Assembly: GCA_913056275.1 (NCBI GenBank)
Contig: CAJXLP010000002.1
Span: 1 to 64,000 of the forward strand
Length of the DNA stretch: 64,000 nucleotides
DNA from: an uncultured Mycoplasmatota bacterium
GTDB taxonomy: Bacteria > Bacillota_I > Bacilli_A > Izemoplasmatales > Izemoplasmataceae
Reading direction: 5' to 3'
The notes under the pieces were generated by a model. That model made no database searches and was not told the DNA's origin. It saw only the letters and a list, made by a program, of their open reading frames with translations. Of the stretch, positions 25,662 through 34,223 are shown one piece after another; the stretch's first letter is position 1, and the number at the start of each line of letters is the position of its first letter. The translations under genes were made by a program, and so were the position numbers.

Positions 25662-26860
25662 CGCATCCTCACAATCGTGGCCGTGCCCATGCCGCCCCCA
25701 ATGCAGAGCGAGGCTAGGCCAATCTTTTTATTTTGGTGTTTAAGGGCGTGTAATAAGGTCACCAGTATGCGGTTTCCACTCATCCCAACAGGATGCCCTA
25801 AGGCAATGGCGCCCCCGTTCACATTCGTTTTTTCACGCAGGGCGTCTATGGACGTATTATACGTGTCTGAGAGTTCTTTTAAGACGCCCAGTGATTGCGA
25901 CGCAAACGCTTCGTTGAGTTCGATTAATTCCATCTCCTCAAAGCTTAACTGACTCATCGCAAGGGCATTCGCAATGGCCGGCGTTGGACCTAATCCCATG
26001 ACCGATGGGTCGACTCCCGCTTGCCCAGTAGCGACGATTTCAGCGAGCGGGGTGAGATTGTGCGCGTTCACATAATCTTCACTGGCCAGGACTAAGAAAC
26101 TCGCCCCATCATTTAATCCGGAACTATTTCCGGCCGTCACAGAACCCTCTTTTTTAAAGGCGGGCCGTAACCGACTGAGAATTTCCCGGGATGTTGTGCG
26201 GTTCGGATATTCATCGTCTTTAAAGGTAACTGTCTCTTTGCGAAGGGCCACTTCAATCGGCACGATTTCATCCTTAAAGGCGCCTGAATCAACAGCCTGA
26301 ATGGCCCGTTTTTGGGAGTCCCAGGCAAACTCATCTTGCGCCTCACGGCTGATTTCATAGCGGTCTGCAATGTTTTCGGCAGTGATGCCCATATGGTAGT
26401 GATGGAAGGCATCGGTAAGCGCGTCATCGATCATGTGATCTTCCATTTTTGGGGCCCCCATCTTTTTACCCTTACGCGTGTCTTTGAGTAAATATGGTGC
26501 AGTGGACATGGATTCAACGCCACCCGCAATGACTAAATCATGCAGTCCCAGGGCGATGTTTGAAAAGGCATTCATGACTGATTTCATGCCGGATCCACAG
26601 ACCATATTGACCGCATGGGCTGGAACGTGAGTGGGAATCCCCGCATCCACCGAAATTTGCCGGGCTAAATTCATGCCGAGGCCAGCCGGCAAGACATTTC
26701 CGATGATTAACTCATTAATGTCGGCAGGGTTTAATTGATTTTTCTCGATTAAATGGTTGACGACTGTCGCCCCATAAACGCGTGGGTGGACATTGGAAAG
26801 TGTGCCAAGAAACGACCCGATGGCCGTCCGTTTGGCATCGATGATCATGACTTTTTGCAT
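25658..26860 (-). CDS. Thiolase (acetyl-CoA acetyltransferase family)
   Basis: About 400 residues from the ATG at 26860 behind GAGG; the ATG at 26878 is less well served. The three catalytic elements are present: Cys in NMVCGSGMKS, His in GGAIALGHPVGMSG and Cys in LCIGGGMGTA. It condenses two acetyl-CoA or cleaves 3-ketoacyl-CoA. In this window it is also the only candidate first enzyme for the mevalonate route, but its place at the head of the Liv operon speaks for carboxylate metabolism. Confidence 0.94.
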   Translation of the reverse strand: MQKVMIIDAKRTAIGSFLGTLSNVHPRVYGATVVNHLIEKNQLNPADINELIIGNVLPAGLGMNLARQISVDAGIPTHVPAHAVNMVCGSGMKSVMNAFSNIALGLHDLVIAGGVESMSTAPYLLKDTRKGKKMGAPKMEDHMIDDALTDAFHHYHMGITAENIADRYEISREAQDEFAWDSQKRAIQAVDSGAFKDEIVPIEVALRKETVTFKDDEYPNRTTSREILSRLRPAFKKEGSVTAGNSSGLNDGASFLVLASEDYVNAHNLTPLAEIVATGQAGVDPSVMGLGPTPAIANALAMSQLSFEEMELIELNEAFASQSLGVLKELSDTYNTSIDALREKTNVNGGAIALGHPVGMSGNRILVTLLHALKHQNKKIGLASLCIGGGMGTATIVRMR

Positions 26861-26925
26861 GGAGTGCCTCACTTTCATGATGGGGTTTGTGATTTTGATA
26901 GTTGCCGTTTATACTACGGATAAGC

Positions 26926-26989
26926 CATTCACTCATGCGTCATTCATACCTGAATAGTCGTTCATAAAGTGAATGTATATTCATATAAT
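26926..26989. promoter_or_regulatory. Divergent control region with FadR-like half-sites
   Basis: Between the thiolase and the TetR gene lie repeated TGAAT / ATTCA half-sites: CATTCAC at 26926, GTCATTCAT near 26939, TGAAT-AGTC-GTTCA at 26951-26964, and TGAAT-GTAT-ATTCA at 26970-26983. The last sits directly before a TATAAT (26984-26989) that could serve the TetR gene, with TTCATA as -35. The pattern recalls the TGAATGA..TCATTCA boxes of Bacillus FadR. Confidence 0.65.
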
Positions 26990-27028
26990 AATGGCAAACG
27001 CTTACACTGTCAATAGAAAGAGGCCCGG

Positions 27029-27634
27029 ATGCTTGAAAAAATCAAACTACCCACGACACGTAACGGGAAAGCCACGTTTCATTTACTCTTACGCGCGGCG
27101 GAGCTCTTATTTTTAGAAAATGGCTATCATAAAACCACCGTCGCTGATATCACCCAAAAGGCCGGGGTAGCGGCAGGCACGTTTTACGTCTACTTCCCGA
27201 GTAAGATTTCTTTGTATCAACATTTACTAACGGATATCTCACATTCCATCCGTAAAGAGATCGCGGAGAAAATTAAAGATAAAGACTCGCGCCGGGATAA
27301 AGAAAAAGAAGGCATCAAGGCCTTCTTAGAATACGCGGTGAAAAACCCGCACATGTATAACATTATCTGGGAATCGTTTTACATCGACCGAGCGCTTTTT
27401 AGAGATTATTACGAATCGTTTTCTAGACGCTACGTCAGAGGATTAGAAAGTGCTTTGAAGACCGCTGAGATTGCCGATGTGGATTTAGAGGTTGTCTCTT
27501 ACATCTTGATGGGGGTGACTAACTTTGTGGGCCTCAAACTCATCTTAGATTTAGGCGATACCCCCAAAACCATCGAATCCGTCGTTGATACGATCATGCA
27601 CGTCCTTGATCACGGATTATTTTCCAAAAAATAA
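27029..27634 (+). CDS. TetR-family regulator (FadR-like)
   Basis: A 201-residue TetR repressor. The N-terminal helix-turn-helix reads FLENGYHKTTVADITQKAGVAAGTFYVYFPSKISLYQHLL; the C-terminal ligand domain is all helical. It faces the thiolase-Liv operon across a region with several symmetrical sites, so it most likely represses that operon and itself, with an acyl-CoA or related acid as inducer. That ligand is inferred from context, not from sequence. Confidence 0.9.
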   Translation: MLEKIKLPTTRNGKATFHLLLRAAELLFLENGYHKTTVADITQKAGVAAGTFYVYFPSKISLYQHLLTDISHSIRKEIAEKIKDKDSRRDKEKEGIKAFLEYAVKNPHMYNIIWESFYIDRALFRDYYESFSRRYVRGLESALKTAEIADVDLEVVSYILMGVTNFVGLKLILDLGDTPKTIESVVDTIMHVLDHGLFSKK

Positions 27635-27657
27635 CAGCGCCTTAGGCGCTGTTTTTT
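27633..27657. terminator. Bidirectional terminator
   Basis: AACAGCGCC-TTA-GGCGCTGTT with T-runs. The loop contains the stop codon of the MATE gene on the minus strand and the 5' arm contains the TetR stop. Confidence 0.87.
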
Positions 27658-29060
27658 AGTGGTTCTAAGCGGGCATTACGAGCCGTCTTTTTAAGTTTTT
27701 CTACGCGTGGTTCGAAGCTAATTTTTTGATAGAACAAGGCGCCAATAAAAGCCATCGTTAAGTTACTAATGAGAATCGCATACCAAATCCCACTCGGGCC
27801 AAGTTCTGTGAACTCACGGAATATGAGAATCACGGGAATCCGTAACGCCCACAACCGAATCACGGCGAGTAAGAATGAATAGCGCGTATAGCCCGTGCCG
27901 TTAAAGGTCCCGATAAACGTTTGATAGACCCCCATTAAGGGAAGCGCTGCGAGAATGTAAAACAAGTATTCGACGGACAATGCTTTAGCGACCGGGTCGT
28001 CTTGAATAAACAAGCCCACGATATAAGGGCGCAAGGGCATCATAATCATCGCGCCGACAAAGAGAATGCTCGTCGTTAAGATGAGTGCTTTTTTAAAGAC
28101 TTCGCGGGCCCGCTCTTTTTGCAAGGCCCCGATGTTTTGACCGACAAAGGCACTAATCACACTGCCCATCGCCATGACGGGGAGTAAAACCAATGTGGTA
28201 ATCCGGTTGCCGATCCCAAAGGCCGCGACAGTCGCCACCCCATAGGCAAATATGATGGAGTTGATCACGCCAAATCCCACGGCGGTCAATGACTGACCAA
28301 ACGATGCGGGAATGGCAATTTTGACGATCATGCGCATGACTTTGAAATCTGGTTTTAAGGCCCGCAGTTTTAAGCGAATCCCGGTTTTTGCGAAGAACAG
28401 CCGATGGATGGCAAACGGTAGCATGATGTAGTTGCCAAGGACCGTGGCGTAGGCTGCGCCTGGGACACCAAGCCCTAAGACTTGCACAAAGATCGGTGAA
28501 AAGATGCTGTTTAAAATGAGCGCCGCCCCGCCAATATACACCGGAGATAAGGTATCACCGGATGATTGACGAACGGCTAACAAGGCAAAGAATGTAAAGA
28601 CATAGGGGAGTTCAAAGGCGCGAATTTGAATGTAAGCGACGGTATTTTCAAACACATACCCGGTCGCGCCCATGGCCCCGACAATTACGGGGGCTAAGAC
28701 ATATGCCATCGTCGTAAAAATGGCAGCGGCAATGAGTGCCACCCAGACGAGTTGACCGGCATAATGCAAGGCGTCCTCATACTTTTTGGCCCCGATGAAT
28801 TGACTAATTAAGGCCACCCCAGCAACGCTTAACCCAAGGGCTAAGGCGATAAAGACAAACATGATGGGAAACGAGAGCTGAATGGCGCTTACGCTCTCTG
28901 TGGAAAAGCCTTCGATGCGGGAGACGAAAAACATGTCCACGATGTCATGTAAAGTTCTTAGTAAGTTGTTTAGCATTAAAGGTAAAGAGAGGATTAGCAG
29001 ACCTTTAAAGATGTTTTTGTCTTGTAAAATGAGGAAGCTTTTTTTCGCATCTGTGGACAT
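27642..29060 (-). CDS. MATE-family efflux transporter
   Basis: A 472-residue membrane protein with about twelve helices in two homologous halves and the family openings ILSLPLMLNNLLRTLHDIVDMFFVSRI and later IAIPASFGQSLTAVGFGVIN. It would export cationic drugs or metabolites by Na+ or H+ antiport. The C-terminus is basic (EKLKKTARNARLEPLKN). Monocistronic, with its stop inside a terminator loop. Confidence 0.93.
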   Translation of the reverse strand: MSTDAKKSFLILQDKNIFKGLLILSLPLMLNNLLRTLHDIVDMFFVSRIEGFSTESVSAIQLSFPIMFVFIALALGLSVAGVALISQFIGAKKYEDALHYAGQLVWVALIAAAIFTTMAYVLAPVIVGAMGATGYVFENTVAYIQIRAFELPYVFTFFALLAVRQSSGDTLSPVYIGGAALILNSIFSPIFVQVLGLGVPGAAYATVLGNYIMLPFAIHRLFFAKTGIRLKLRALKPDFKVMRMIVKIAIPASFGQSLTAVGFGVINSIIFAYGVATVAAFGIGNRITTLVLLPVMAMGSVISAFVGQNIGALQKERAREVFKKALILTTSILFVGAMIMMPLRPYIVGLFIQDDPVAKALSVEYLFYILAALPLMGVYQTFIGTFNGTGYTRYSFLLAVIRLWALRIPVILIFREFTELGPSGIWYAILISNLTMAFIGALFYQKISFEPRVEKLKKTARNARLEPLKNSA

Positions 29061-29089
29061 AATTTTTTCACCTTTTTACAGTCTAACAT

Positions 29090-29129
29090 AAAAAAGACAC
29101 AAAATGTGACAGATTGACACATTTTGTGT
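29090..29129 (-). terminator. Terminator of the rRNA methyltransferase operon
   Basis: Perfect 12-bp arms ACACAAAATGTG / CACATTTTGTGT with a 9-nt loop and a T-run on the minus strand. The stem reaches the methyltransferase stop codon. Confidence 0.87.
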
Positions 29130-30241
29130 TAGTCCTTGAAAAATTGGTAGAAACGCGCCTTGATGGGGCCGTTGAATAAGACCCGTGTCTTGGTGGGAGT
29201 AAGCCCCAGTTTTTGCTCCGTCCCAGAGACACTTGAGATGAGGTAACGGTCCACCTGATCGAGCCGTTTGAAGGTGCGTCCGATGGCTTTATAAAGCGCA
29301 TCGATTTCTCGCGCGTTCATTAAGCGTTCATCGTAGGGTGGGTTGGTAATGAGGGCGCTCGGTTGATTGGTAAACTTATGCATTTCAAAGCGGGCTTCAA
29401 TAAAGTCAATGTCTTCATCCACCCCCGCGCGCTCCGCGTTGGCTTTGGCCTTGATGAGCACTTTAGGGTCATAGTCAAGCGCGGTAATCGCCACGTCTTT
29501 ATCTAGATTAATCGCTTGATAGGCGGCTTTTTTCACGGCCTTAAACGCGTCATTCGAAAACGGGATTAAATCTTCAAAGGCAAAGGTTCGTGCTAACCCT
29601 GGGGGAATATTGCGCGCAATCATCGCCGCTTCAATGGCAATCGTTCCCGACCCACAAAAGGGATCGATCAAGGGGCGCTTCCCCGTGTATCTGGCGAGTA
29701 AACACAGTCCTGCTGCAAGTGTTTCTTTGAGCGGGGCAGCCCCAGCGTCTAGCCGATACCCTCGCCGGTGCAACGCCTCACCCGATGTATCGAGTTCTAA
29801 CCGAAAGACATCGTCGCTGACAGATGCCCGGAAGGTATATGTGGGGCCATTTTCTGGAAAATCGTAACGTTTTGTGCTGGCTTTTAATGACTCAATGAGC
29901 GCTTTTTTGGTGAGTGATTGAATCGAACGCTCACTCATTAACGTCGATTTTTTGGCTTTGGCGTTGATGATAAAAACACCACTCGGATCAATCCATTCAG
30001 CAAACGGTAGTGCTTTCACCGTATCGAATAAATCATCAAATGTAGTAAGCGGCGTTTCTTCTAAGAGGATGTAAATGTGTTCAGCCGTTCTTAGATAGAG
30101 ATTGGCACGCATGATGGCTTCAGCGGTTGCGTCAAAATAGACTCGGCCATCCATGGCTTTTTCAGGATGTAATCCAAGCCATTCAAGTTCTTTTTTTAAC
30201 ACACCTTCTAAACCGAAGGCCGCACTCGCCGTACACTTCAC
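29129..30241 (-). CDS. THUMP-domain RNA methyltransferase (RlmL/YpsC-like)
   Basis: A 370-residue protein: N-terminal THUMP RNA-binding region (about 1-155) and a SAM-dependent methyltransferase with DPFCGSGTIAIEAA and the target-base motif ITNPPYDERL. This is the family of E. coli RlmL and B. subtilis YpsC, which methylate guanine N2 in 23S rRNA. It overlaps the upstream membrane-protein gene by 4 bp. Confidence 0.92.
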   Translation of the reverse strand: MKCTASAAFGLEGVLKKELEWLGLHPEKAMDGRVYFDATAEAIMRANLYLRTAEHIYILLEETPLTTFDDLFDTVKALPFAEWIDPSGVFIINAKAKKSTLMSERSIQSLTKKALIESLKASTKRYDFPENGPTYTFRASVSDDVFRLELDTSGEALHRRGYRLDAGAAPLKETLAAGLCLLARYTGKRPLIDPFCGSGTIAIEAAMIARNIPPGLARTFAFEDLIPFSNDAFKAVKKAAYQAINLDKDVAITALDYDPKVLIKAKANAERAGVDEDIDFIEARFEMHKFTNQPSALITNPPYDERLMNAREIDALYKAIGRTFKRLDQVDRYLISSVSGTEQKLGLTPTKTRVLFNGPIKARFYQFFKD

Positions 30242-30786
30242 TTAAGATCGCCAAATAACATCTGAATATAAAAGGCGGGGACAAAAAAGAGTTGAATAAT
30301 CCCTTTGTTGAGTTTAGGTAAGGCGAGGTAAAAGATGAACAAGACAAAGAAATCAACCGTCATCACGTGCACAAACGTATCGGTTTGAAAGGATTCTAAA
30401 TACGTAGTGAGTGAGCCAAATCCGAGGCCATACGCCATCACCGCAATGGTGATGAGCAAGCCAGCAATGATGACCCTGCGGGTCACTTTTGGGGTTTTTT
30501 CTTCGGGGGGGAAGACAAAAATACCGCCGGTCGCAAACCCACCGAACACAAAGCTTCCGAGTAAAAACACGTAGTGATACCACTTGAGCTGGTAATAACT
30601 TTGAAAAAACACAAAAAAGGCAAGGGGAATCATGCCGAGTAAATTAAACACCATAAAGGCAAACGGATCGGCATTTCCAGCAAATAAGTCCGCTAAAAAT
30701 GTGCTGCCGGGATTGATGAAAATGGAATAATACCCCCCATAGATGAGCAAGCCAATCCATGCGATAATCGCGATAATTCGTGTCAT
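30238..30786 (-). CDS. Membrane protein of unknown function
   Basis: A 182-residue protein with five or six hydrophobic segments (about 1-20, 42-62, 70-90, 104-126, 135-152, 160-178). No conserved motif recognised. It sits between an SDR and the rRNA methyltransferase, with 4-bp overlaps on both sides, so it is co-expressed with them. Confidence 0.8.
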   Translation of the reverse strand: MTRIIAIIAWIGLLIYGGYYSIFINPGSTFLADLFAGNADPFAFMVFNLLGMIPLAFFVFFQSYYQLKWYHYVFLLGSFVFGGFATGGIFVFPPEEKTPKVTRRVIIAGLLITIAVMAYGLGFGSLTTYLESFQTDTFVHVMTVDFFVLFIFYLALPKLNKGIIQLFFVPAFYIQMLFGDLK

Positions 30787-31613
30787 TCAGTCTCTCCAAA
30801 GGTTTTGATTTTTAAAGCGTCTAAGGCGTGGGTCATCAAGGTTTCTTGGATGCGTTCATCTTCAACTTCGGGCAAATGATGATTGGGTCTTTCGTAGGCG
30901 TAGTAGACGTATTCAGCCGGCCGTTCATTGATCAACTTTAAGTACGTTGGGACGGGACCTTCCGGGGGTTGGCCGGTGGCTGAAAACAGTTTCCACATCT
31001 TATCGACGAACCAGGAGGCATTTTTCGCCCCCAGATCGGTTTTTACGAGGCCTGGGTGAACGGCGTAAAACCGGGTGGGCTGTTTGCCATACACACGGTC
31101 TAAATAGTAAGAAAAAATTAAGTTGTACAGTTTCGTTTCTTGGTAGCGCTTAAAAATCTTATAGCGCGTTTCATCGCGCAGTGCTTTTTCCTTGAAATGC
31201 GTGCGGCGGTGCGCGTCCGATGAGGTGGTAATGACCATGCCGTTATTGGCCTTTAACCCTTTAAAAAACCGGTGGGTCAAATAGACCACAGCGAGATGAT
31301 TCACTTGCAGCTGCATTTCAAAGCCATCTTCCGTCATCTGCTTGTCGGCGCTTGTAGCCCCGGCATTATTGATTAAGATGTCGGTGGTTGTGAGAACGTT
31401 GGAATGCGTAGATAAGGCCGCGTCAATCGACTTAAACGAGGCTAAGTTCATCGTCACAGGATGAAAGCGTGTGGAGCCTGCTGCGTCACTTAAGGCCTTG
31501 AGTTTTTCAGCGCTGCGCCCCGTGCCATAGACCGTATGGCCGTCTTTGATGAGTCTTAAACAAAGCGCTTTACCAATGCCGGATGTGGCACCTGTTAAAA
31601 AGATTGTGGCCAT
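30783..31613 (-). CDS. SDR oxidoreductase (WWOX/retinol-dehydrogenase-like)
   Basis: About 276 residues from the ATG at 31613; the TTG-started extension to 31628 lies in a terminator stem. NAD(P) motif GATSGIGKA, NNAG, catalytic Ser in ITTSSDAHR and a YxxxK site at YQETK; later AVHPGLVKT. This resembles the extended-substrate SDRs that act on retinol-like or lipid alcohols. The start codon directly follows a T-run terminator after tRNA-Thr, and the only GGAG ribosome site lies in that hairpin, so expression may depend on readthrough. Confidence 0.88.
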   Translation of the reverse strand: MATIFLTGATSGIGKALCLRLIKDGHTVYGTGRSAEKLKALSDAAGSTRFHPVTMNLASFKSIDAALSTHSNVLTTTDILINNAGATSADKQMTEDGFEMQLQVNHLAVVYLTHRFFKGLKANNGMVITTSSDAHRRTHFKEKALRDETRYKIFKRYQETKLYNLIFSYYLDRVYGKQPTRFYAVHPGLVKTDLGAKNASWFVDKMWKLFSATGQPPEGPVPTYLKLINERPAEYVYYAYERPNHHLPEVEDERIQETLMTHALDALKIKTFGETE

Positions 31614-31641
31614 AAAAAAACACTCCAATCATTTGAAGTGT
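31614..31641 (-). terminator. Terminator after tRNA-Thr, abutting the SDR start
   Basis: On the minus strand ACACTTCAA / TTGGAGTGT (one G-U pair) followed by seven T. The SDR ATG is the next base. Confidence 0.75.
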
Positions 31642-31652
31642 GGGGAATGATA

Positions 31653-31729
31653 TGGTGCCGCTTGCTGGATTCGAACCAGCAACCTTTTCCTTACCATGGA
31701 ACTGCTCTACCGGTTGGAGCTAAAGCGGC
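31653..31729 (-). tRNA. tRNA-Thr (GGT anticodon), CCA encoded
   Basis: Acceptor GCCGCTT / AAGCGGC, D arm GCTC...GAGC, T arm GCTGG-TTCGAAT-CCAGC, discriminator A and genomic CCA. The anticodon loop is ATGGTAA, giving GGT (Thr). The anticodon stem GTTCC / GGAAA has a G-A mismatch at its outer pair and an A at position 32; both are slightly unusual but compatible with function. Confidence 0.9.
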
Positions 31730-31860
31730 CAAAAGCTCTATCATTTTACCACACGATTTTTCGTTTGAACATAAAAATTTGCGTCCGCTGTTAGTTTATC
31801 ATAGGTTAAGCGGTTTAACGCAGCCTGACGTGCTACAATATAACGTTAAGGAGCGCTTTT

Positions 31861-33486
31861 ATGTTTGCACTGACAGTGAACCATGACACGCACCATTTTG
31901 ACCGTCCGGTCGTTCTCAAAACTTTGCTTGATGACCCTGATCATCGCTTCTTTTTAGCGAGCGTCAACGGGCGGTTATTTGAGTTAACCGCACAGATTGA
32001 CTATGACGCGACCGTTGAATTTTTGGATCTCACCCAAAGTGAAGCGGTTTATACGTACGAAGCCTCATTGCGCTACCTCGTCGCCATGGCCCTGTATCAG
32101 CTTTACCCAAACGCACATTTTAAATTTTACTTTTCAGTGTCCCGTGGTGTCTACTTAGAATTTACAGAAGGGGCCCCGCGACTCACCTTAAAAGCGTTAA
32201 AGCGGCAACTGGAAAACACGTTACAATCTTTGATTGCTGCCGATCTTCCGATCATCCGCAAAACCGTATCCAAAGACGCTATCAAGGCGCTTTATGAAAC
32301 GTTTAATTATCCCGATAAAGCGCACATTTTAAGTTACCGACCTGAAGACACCGTGCACGTGTATGAGTGCGGAAACTACATCAATTACATGTATCATCAC
32401 ATGGTCCCATCAACCGGCTATTTACACACCTTCCGGTTGACCATGGAACACCCTGGGTTAATCATTGAATCTCCGCGCGCCGAATTTGCCGGAACGATTC
32501 CGGAGTACCGCCCAGAACCTGTCTTTAAAGAATTTTTAAAACACGCCAACCGGCGCAATGCCAAACTTGGCACGGAAAGCATCTACGCCGTCAACGAAAA
32601 AGTATTGCGTGCTCCCAAACGATTAATTGATACCGCGGAAGCTGAACATCAGGATGCACTCAAGCAAATTCGTCACCATTTAAAAGTCTTTGATGCCGTC
32701 CGTTTAGTGGCCTTAACGGGGCCCTCATCATCCGGAAAAACGACGTTTACGCACAAACTGTTGACCCATTTAAAGGCGGAGGGTCAGCCCGCCGTGATGA
32801 TATCCTTGGATCACTACTACAAAGACCGCGATCAACTGCCGTTAGTGAATGGGGCCCATGATTTAGAAACCATCCATGCCTTAGATATTCCACGGTTTAA
32901 AGCGGACATTCAAACGCTCATTGAAACCGGACAGACAACCATTCCCCAGTTTGATTTTGCGACCGGTTCAAGGCGCGGAGAATCACCGTTAAAGATTCAA
33001 CCAGGGACCTTGATTTTAATTGAAGGCATTCACGCATTAAACCCACTACTCACCGATCATTTAGATAAATCATGGGTCTTTAAGATTTTTATTTCCCCGC
33101 ACTTACAAATGCGCTTAGATGATCACAATCCCTTACGCATTACCTCGGTCCGATTATTACGACGCATCGTCCGCGACATCGCCTTTCGGAGTACCGATGC
33201 GCTTGGCACCTTGACGATGTGGGAAAGCGTCAGAGACGGTGAATTCACGTGGATTTATCCGTTTTTAGAAGACGCAGACTTTGTGGTTAACAGTGCACTC
33301 GCCTATGAAATGGGTGCCTTGAAACCCCTCGCCTTAGCTGCCTTAGAAAAAATTGACCGAAAAAATCCCCACTTTATTACGGCCAACCGCCTCATTAAAT
33401 ATTTGAAATACTTTAAAACCGTGGATCACGCTGACATTCCCAGTGATTCGCTACTCCGGGAATTCATCGGGGGCCTAAAGCTTTAA
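31861..33486 (+). CDS. Nucleoside (uridine-type) kinase with N-terminal TGS/ThrRS-like region
   Basis: A 541-residue protein. Residues 1-65 look like a TGS domain and about 70-270 like the second N-terminal domain of threonyl-tRNA synthetase, without any synthetase core. The C-terminal half (about 280-480) is a P-loop kinase of the uridine kinase/phosphoribulokinase family, with GPSSSGKTT as Walker A, then SLDHYYKDR and LIEGIHALN. This architecture is known in Bacillota and Thermotoga; it phosphorylates a nucleoside, with the exact substrate uncertain. AAGGAG precedes the ATG. It faces tRNA-Thr, which is only a curiosity. Confidence 0.88.
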   Translation: MFALTVNHDTHHFDRPVVLKTLLDDPDHRFFLASVNGRLFELTAQIDYDATVEFLDLTQSEAVYTYEASLRYLVAMALYQLYPNAHFKFYFSVSRGVYLEFTEGAPRLTLKALKRQLENTLQSLIAADLPIIRKTVSKDAIKALYETFNYPDKAHILSYRPEDTVHVYECGNYINYMYHHMVPSTGYLHTFRLTMEHPGLIIESPRAEFAGTIPEYRPEPVFKEFLKHANRRNAKLGTESIYAVNEKVLRAPKRLIDTAEAEHQDALKQIRHHLKVFDAVRLVALTGPSSSGKTTFTHKLLTHLKAEGQPAVMISLDHYYKDRDQLPLVNGAHDLETIHALDIPRFKADIQTLIETGQTTIPQFDFATGSRRGESPLKIQPGTLILIEGIHALNPLLTDHLDKSWVFKIFISPHLQMRLDDHNPLRITSVRLLRRIVRDIAFRSTDALGTLTMWESVRDGEFTWIYPFLEDADFVVNSALAYEMGALKPLALAALEKIDRKNPHFITANRLIKYLKYFKTVDHADIPSDSLLREFIGGLKL

Positions 33487-33530
33487 AAAAAAACACACCC
33501 TTAGACGGATTAAGTCTAGCTGGTGTGTTT
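33485..33530. terminator. Bidirectional terminator
   Basis: AAACACACC / GGTGTGTTT outer stem with an inner AGAC / GTCT pair. It overlaps the last codons of yaaA and serves both convergent genes. Confidence 0.8.
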
Positions 33531-34223
33531 GTCATAGACGAACCATTCATCGCGTGAGCGATCCGGGTTAAAGGTGAATCCGTCCACGCTGATTTCTTTT
33601 AAATCATCGCGGGTTTTGACGAAGGCTTCACTGCACGCTCTGACCATCAAGCCCCGGCATTTTTTGAGCATCATCGCTGGGCGTTTTTCTTTGCCATCTT
33701 TGATTTCAACGAAATCAATGGTGACCGTATCTAAGTCATTCATGTGCAATGCATCCCGGTATTCTTGACTGAGCAAGTCAATGATGAATTCATCGCGTAA
33801 GTGGGCACTGATTGAATCGGCCCAATAATCACTCAAGGGCTGGTCAAGACTGACGCCCATGGGCAAGCGGTAATGGCCGATTTTATCGGTCATTCTGACT
33901 AATCCGTACAAGCCAGAGACGATCATTAAGTGCCGTTCAATGTAGGAGATGGATTCGTCGGATAAAGACGGTTTATCCATCATTTTAAACATGTATCCGG
34001 TATACGCATGCATCGCATTATGGGTTTCTTGAAAGTCTTGAAAGCGCGCGTAGTTCACCTCGGCAATCTTTGTTGACACATCAAACAGGTCGGCGAGGTC
34101 TTCGACGCTTTTTTTTGCGAGGATATTCAGCAAGGCTTGCGTTTTATTTGGAAACAGCGGAGTGGTATGCGTGTCTTGAGGCGCATTCGCCATTGTTTTT
34201 GAAGGAGCGAGTAAAAGTTTCAT
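33516..34223 (-). CDS. yaaA: Peroxide stress protein YaaA (DUF328 family)
   Basis: A 235-residue YaaA-family protein; [11 protein letters not shown] at the start, [10 protein letters not shown] and ISGLYGLVR-like [12 protein letters not shown] in the middle and FTFNPDRS near the end are family signatures. E. coli YaaA limits free iron during peroxide stress and binds DNA. Its start overlaps the msrAB stop by 4 bp, a fitting oxidative-stress pairing. Confidence 0.93.
   Translation of the reverse strand: MKLLLAPSKTMANAPQDTHTTPLFPNKTQALLNILAKKSVEDLADLFDVSTKIAEVNYARFQDFQETHNAMHAYTGYMFKMMDKPSLSDESISYIERHLMIVSGLYGLVRMTDKIGHYRLPMGVSLDQPLSDYWADSISAHLRDEFIIDLLSQEYRDALHMNDLDTVTIDFVEIKDGKEKRPAMMLKKCRGLMVRACSEAFVKTRDDLKEISVDGFTFNPDRSRDEWFVYDKHTS

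Noticed and set aside
29129-30241. DNA adenine methyltransferase of a restriction system
   Set aside because: The NPPY motif is shared, but the THUMP region and full-length pattern fit rRNA methyltransferases and no restriction gene is present.
31861-33486. Threonyl-tRNA synthetase
   Set aside because: Only the N-terminal TGS and second domain resemble ThrRS; the catalytic core is missing and a P-loop kinase domain follows.
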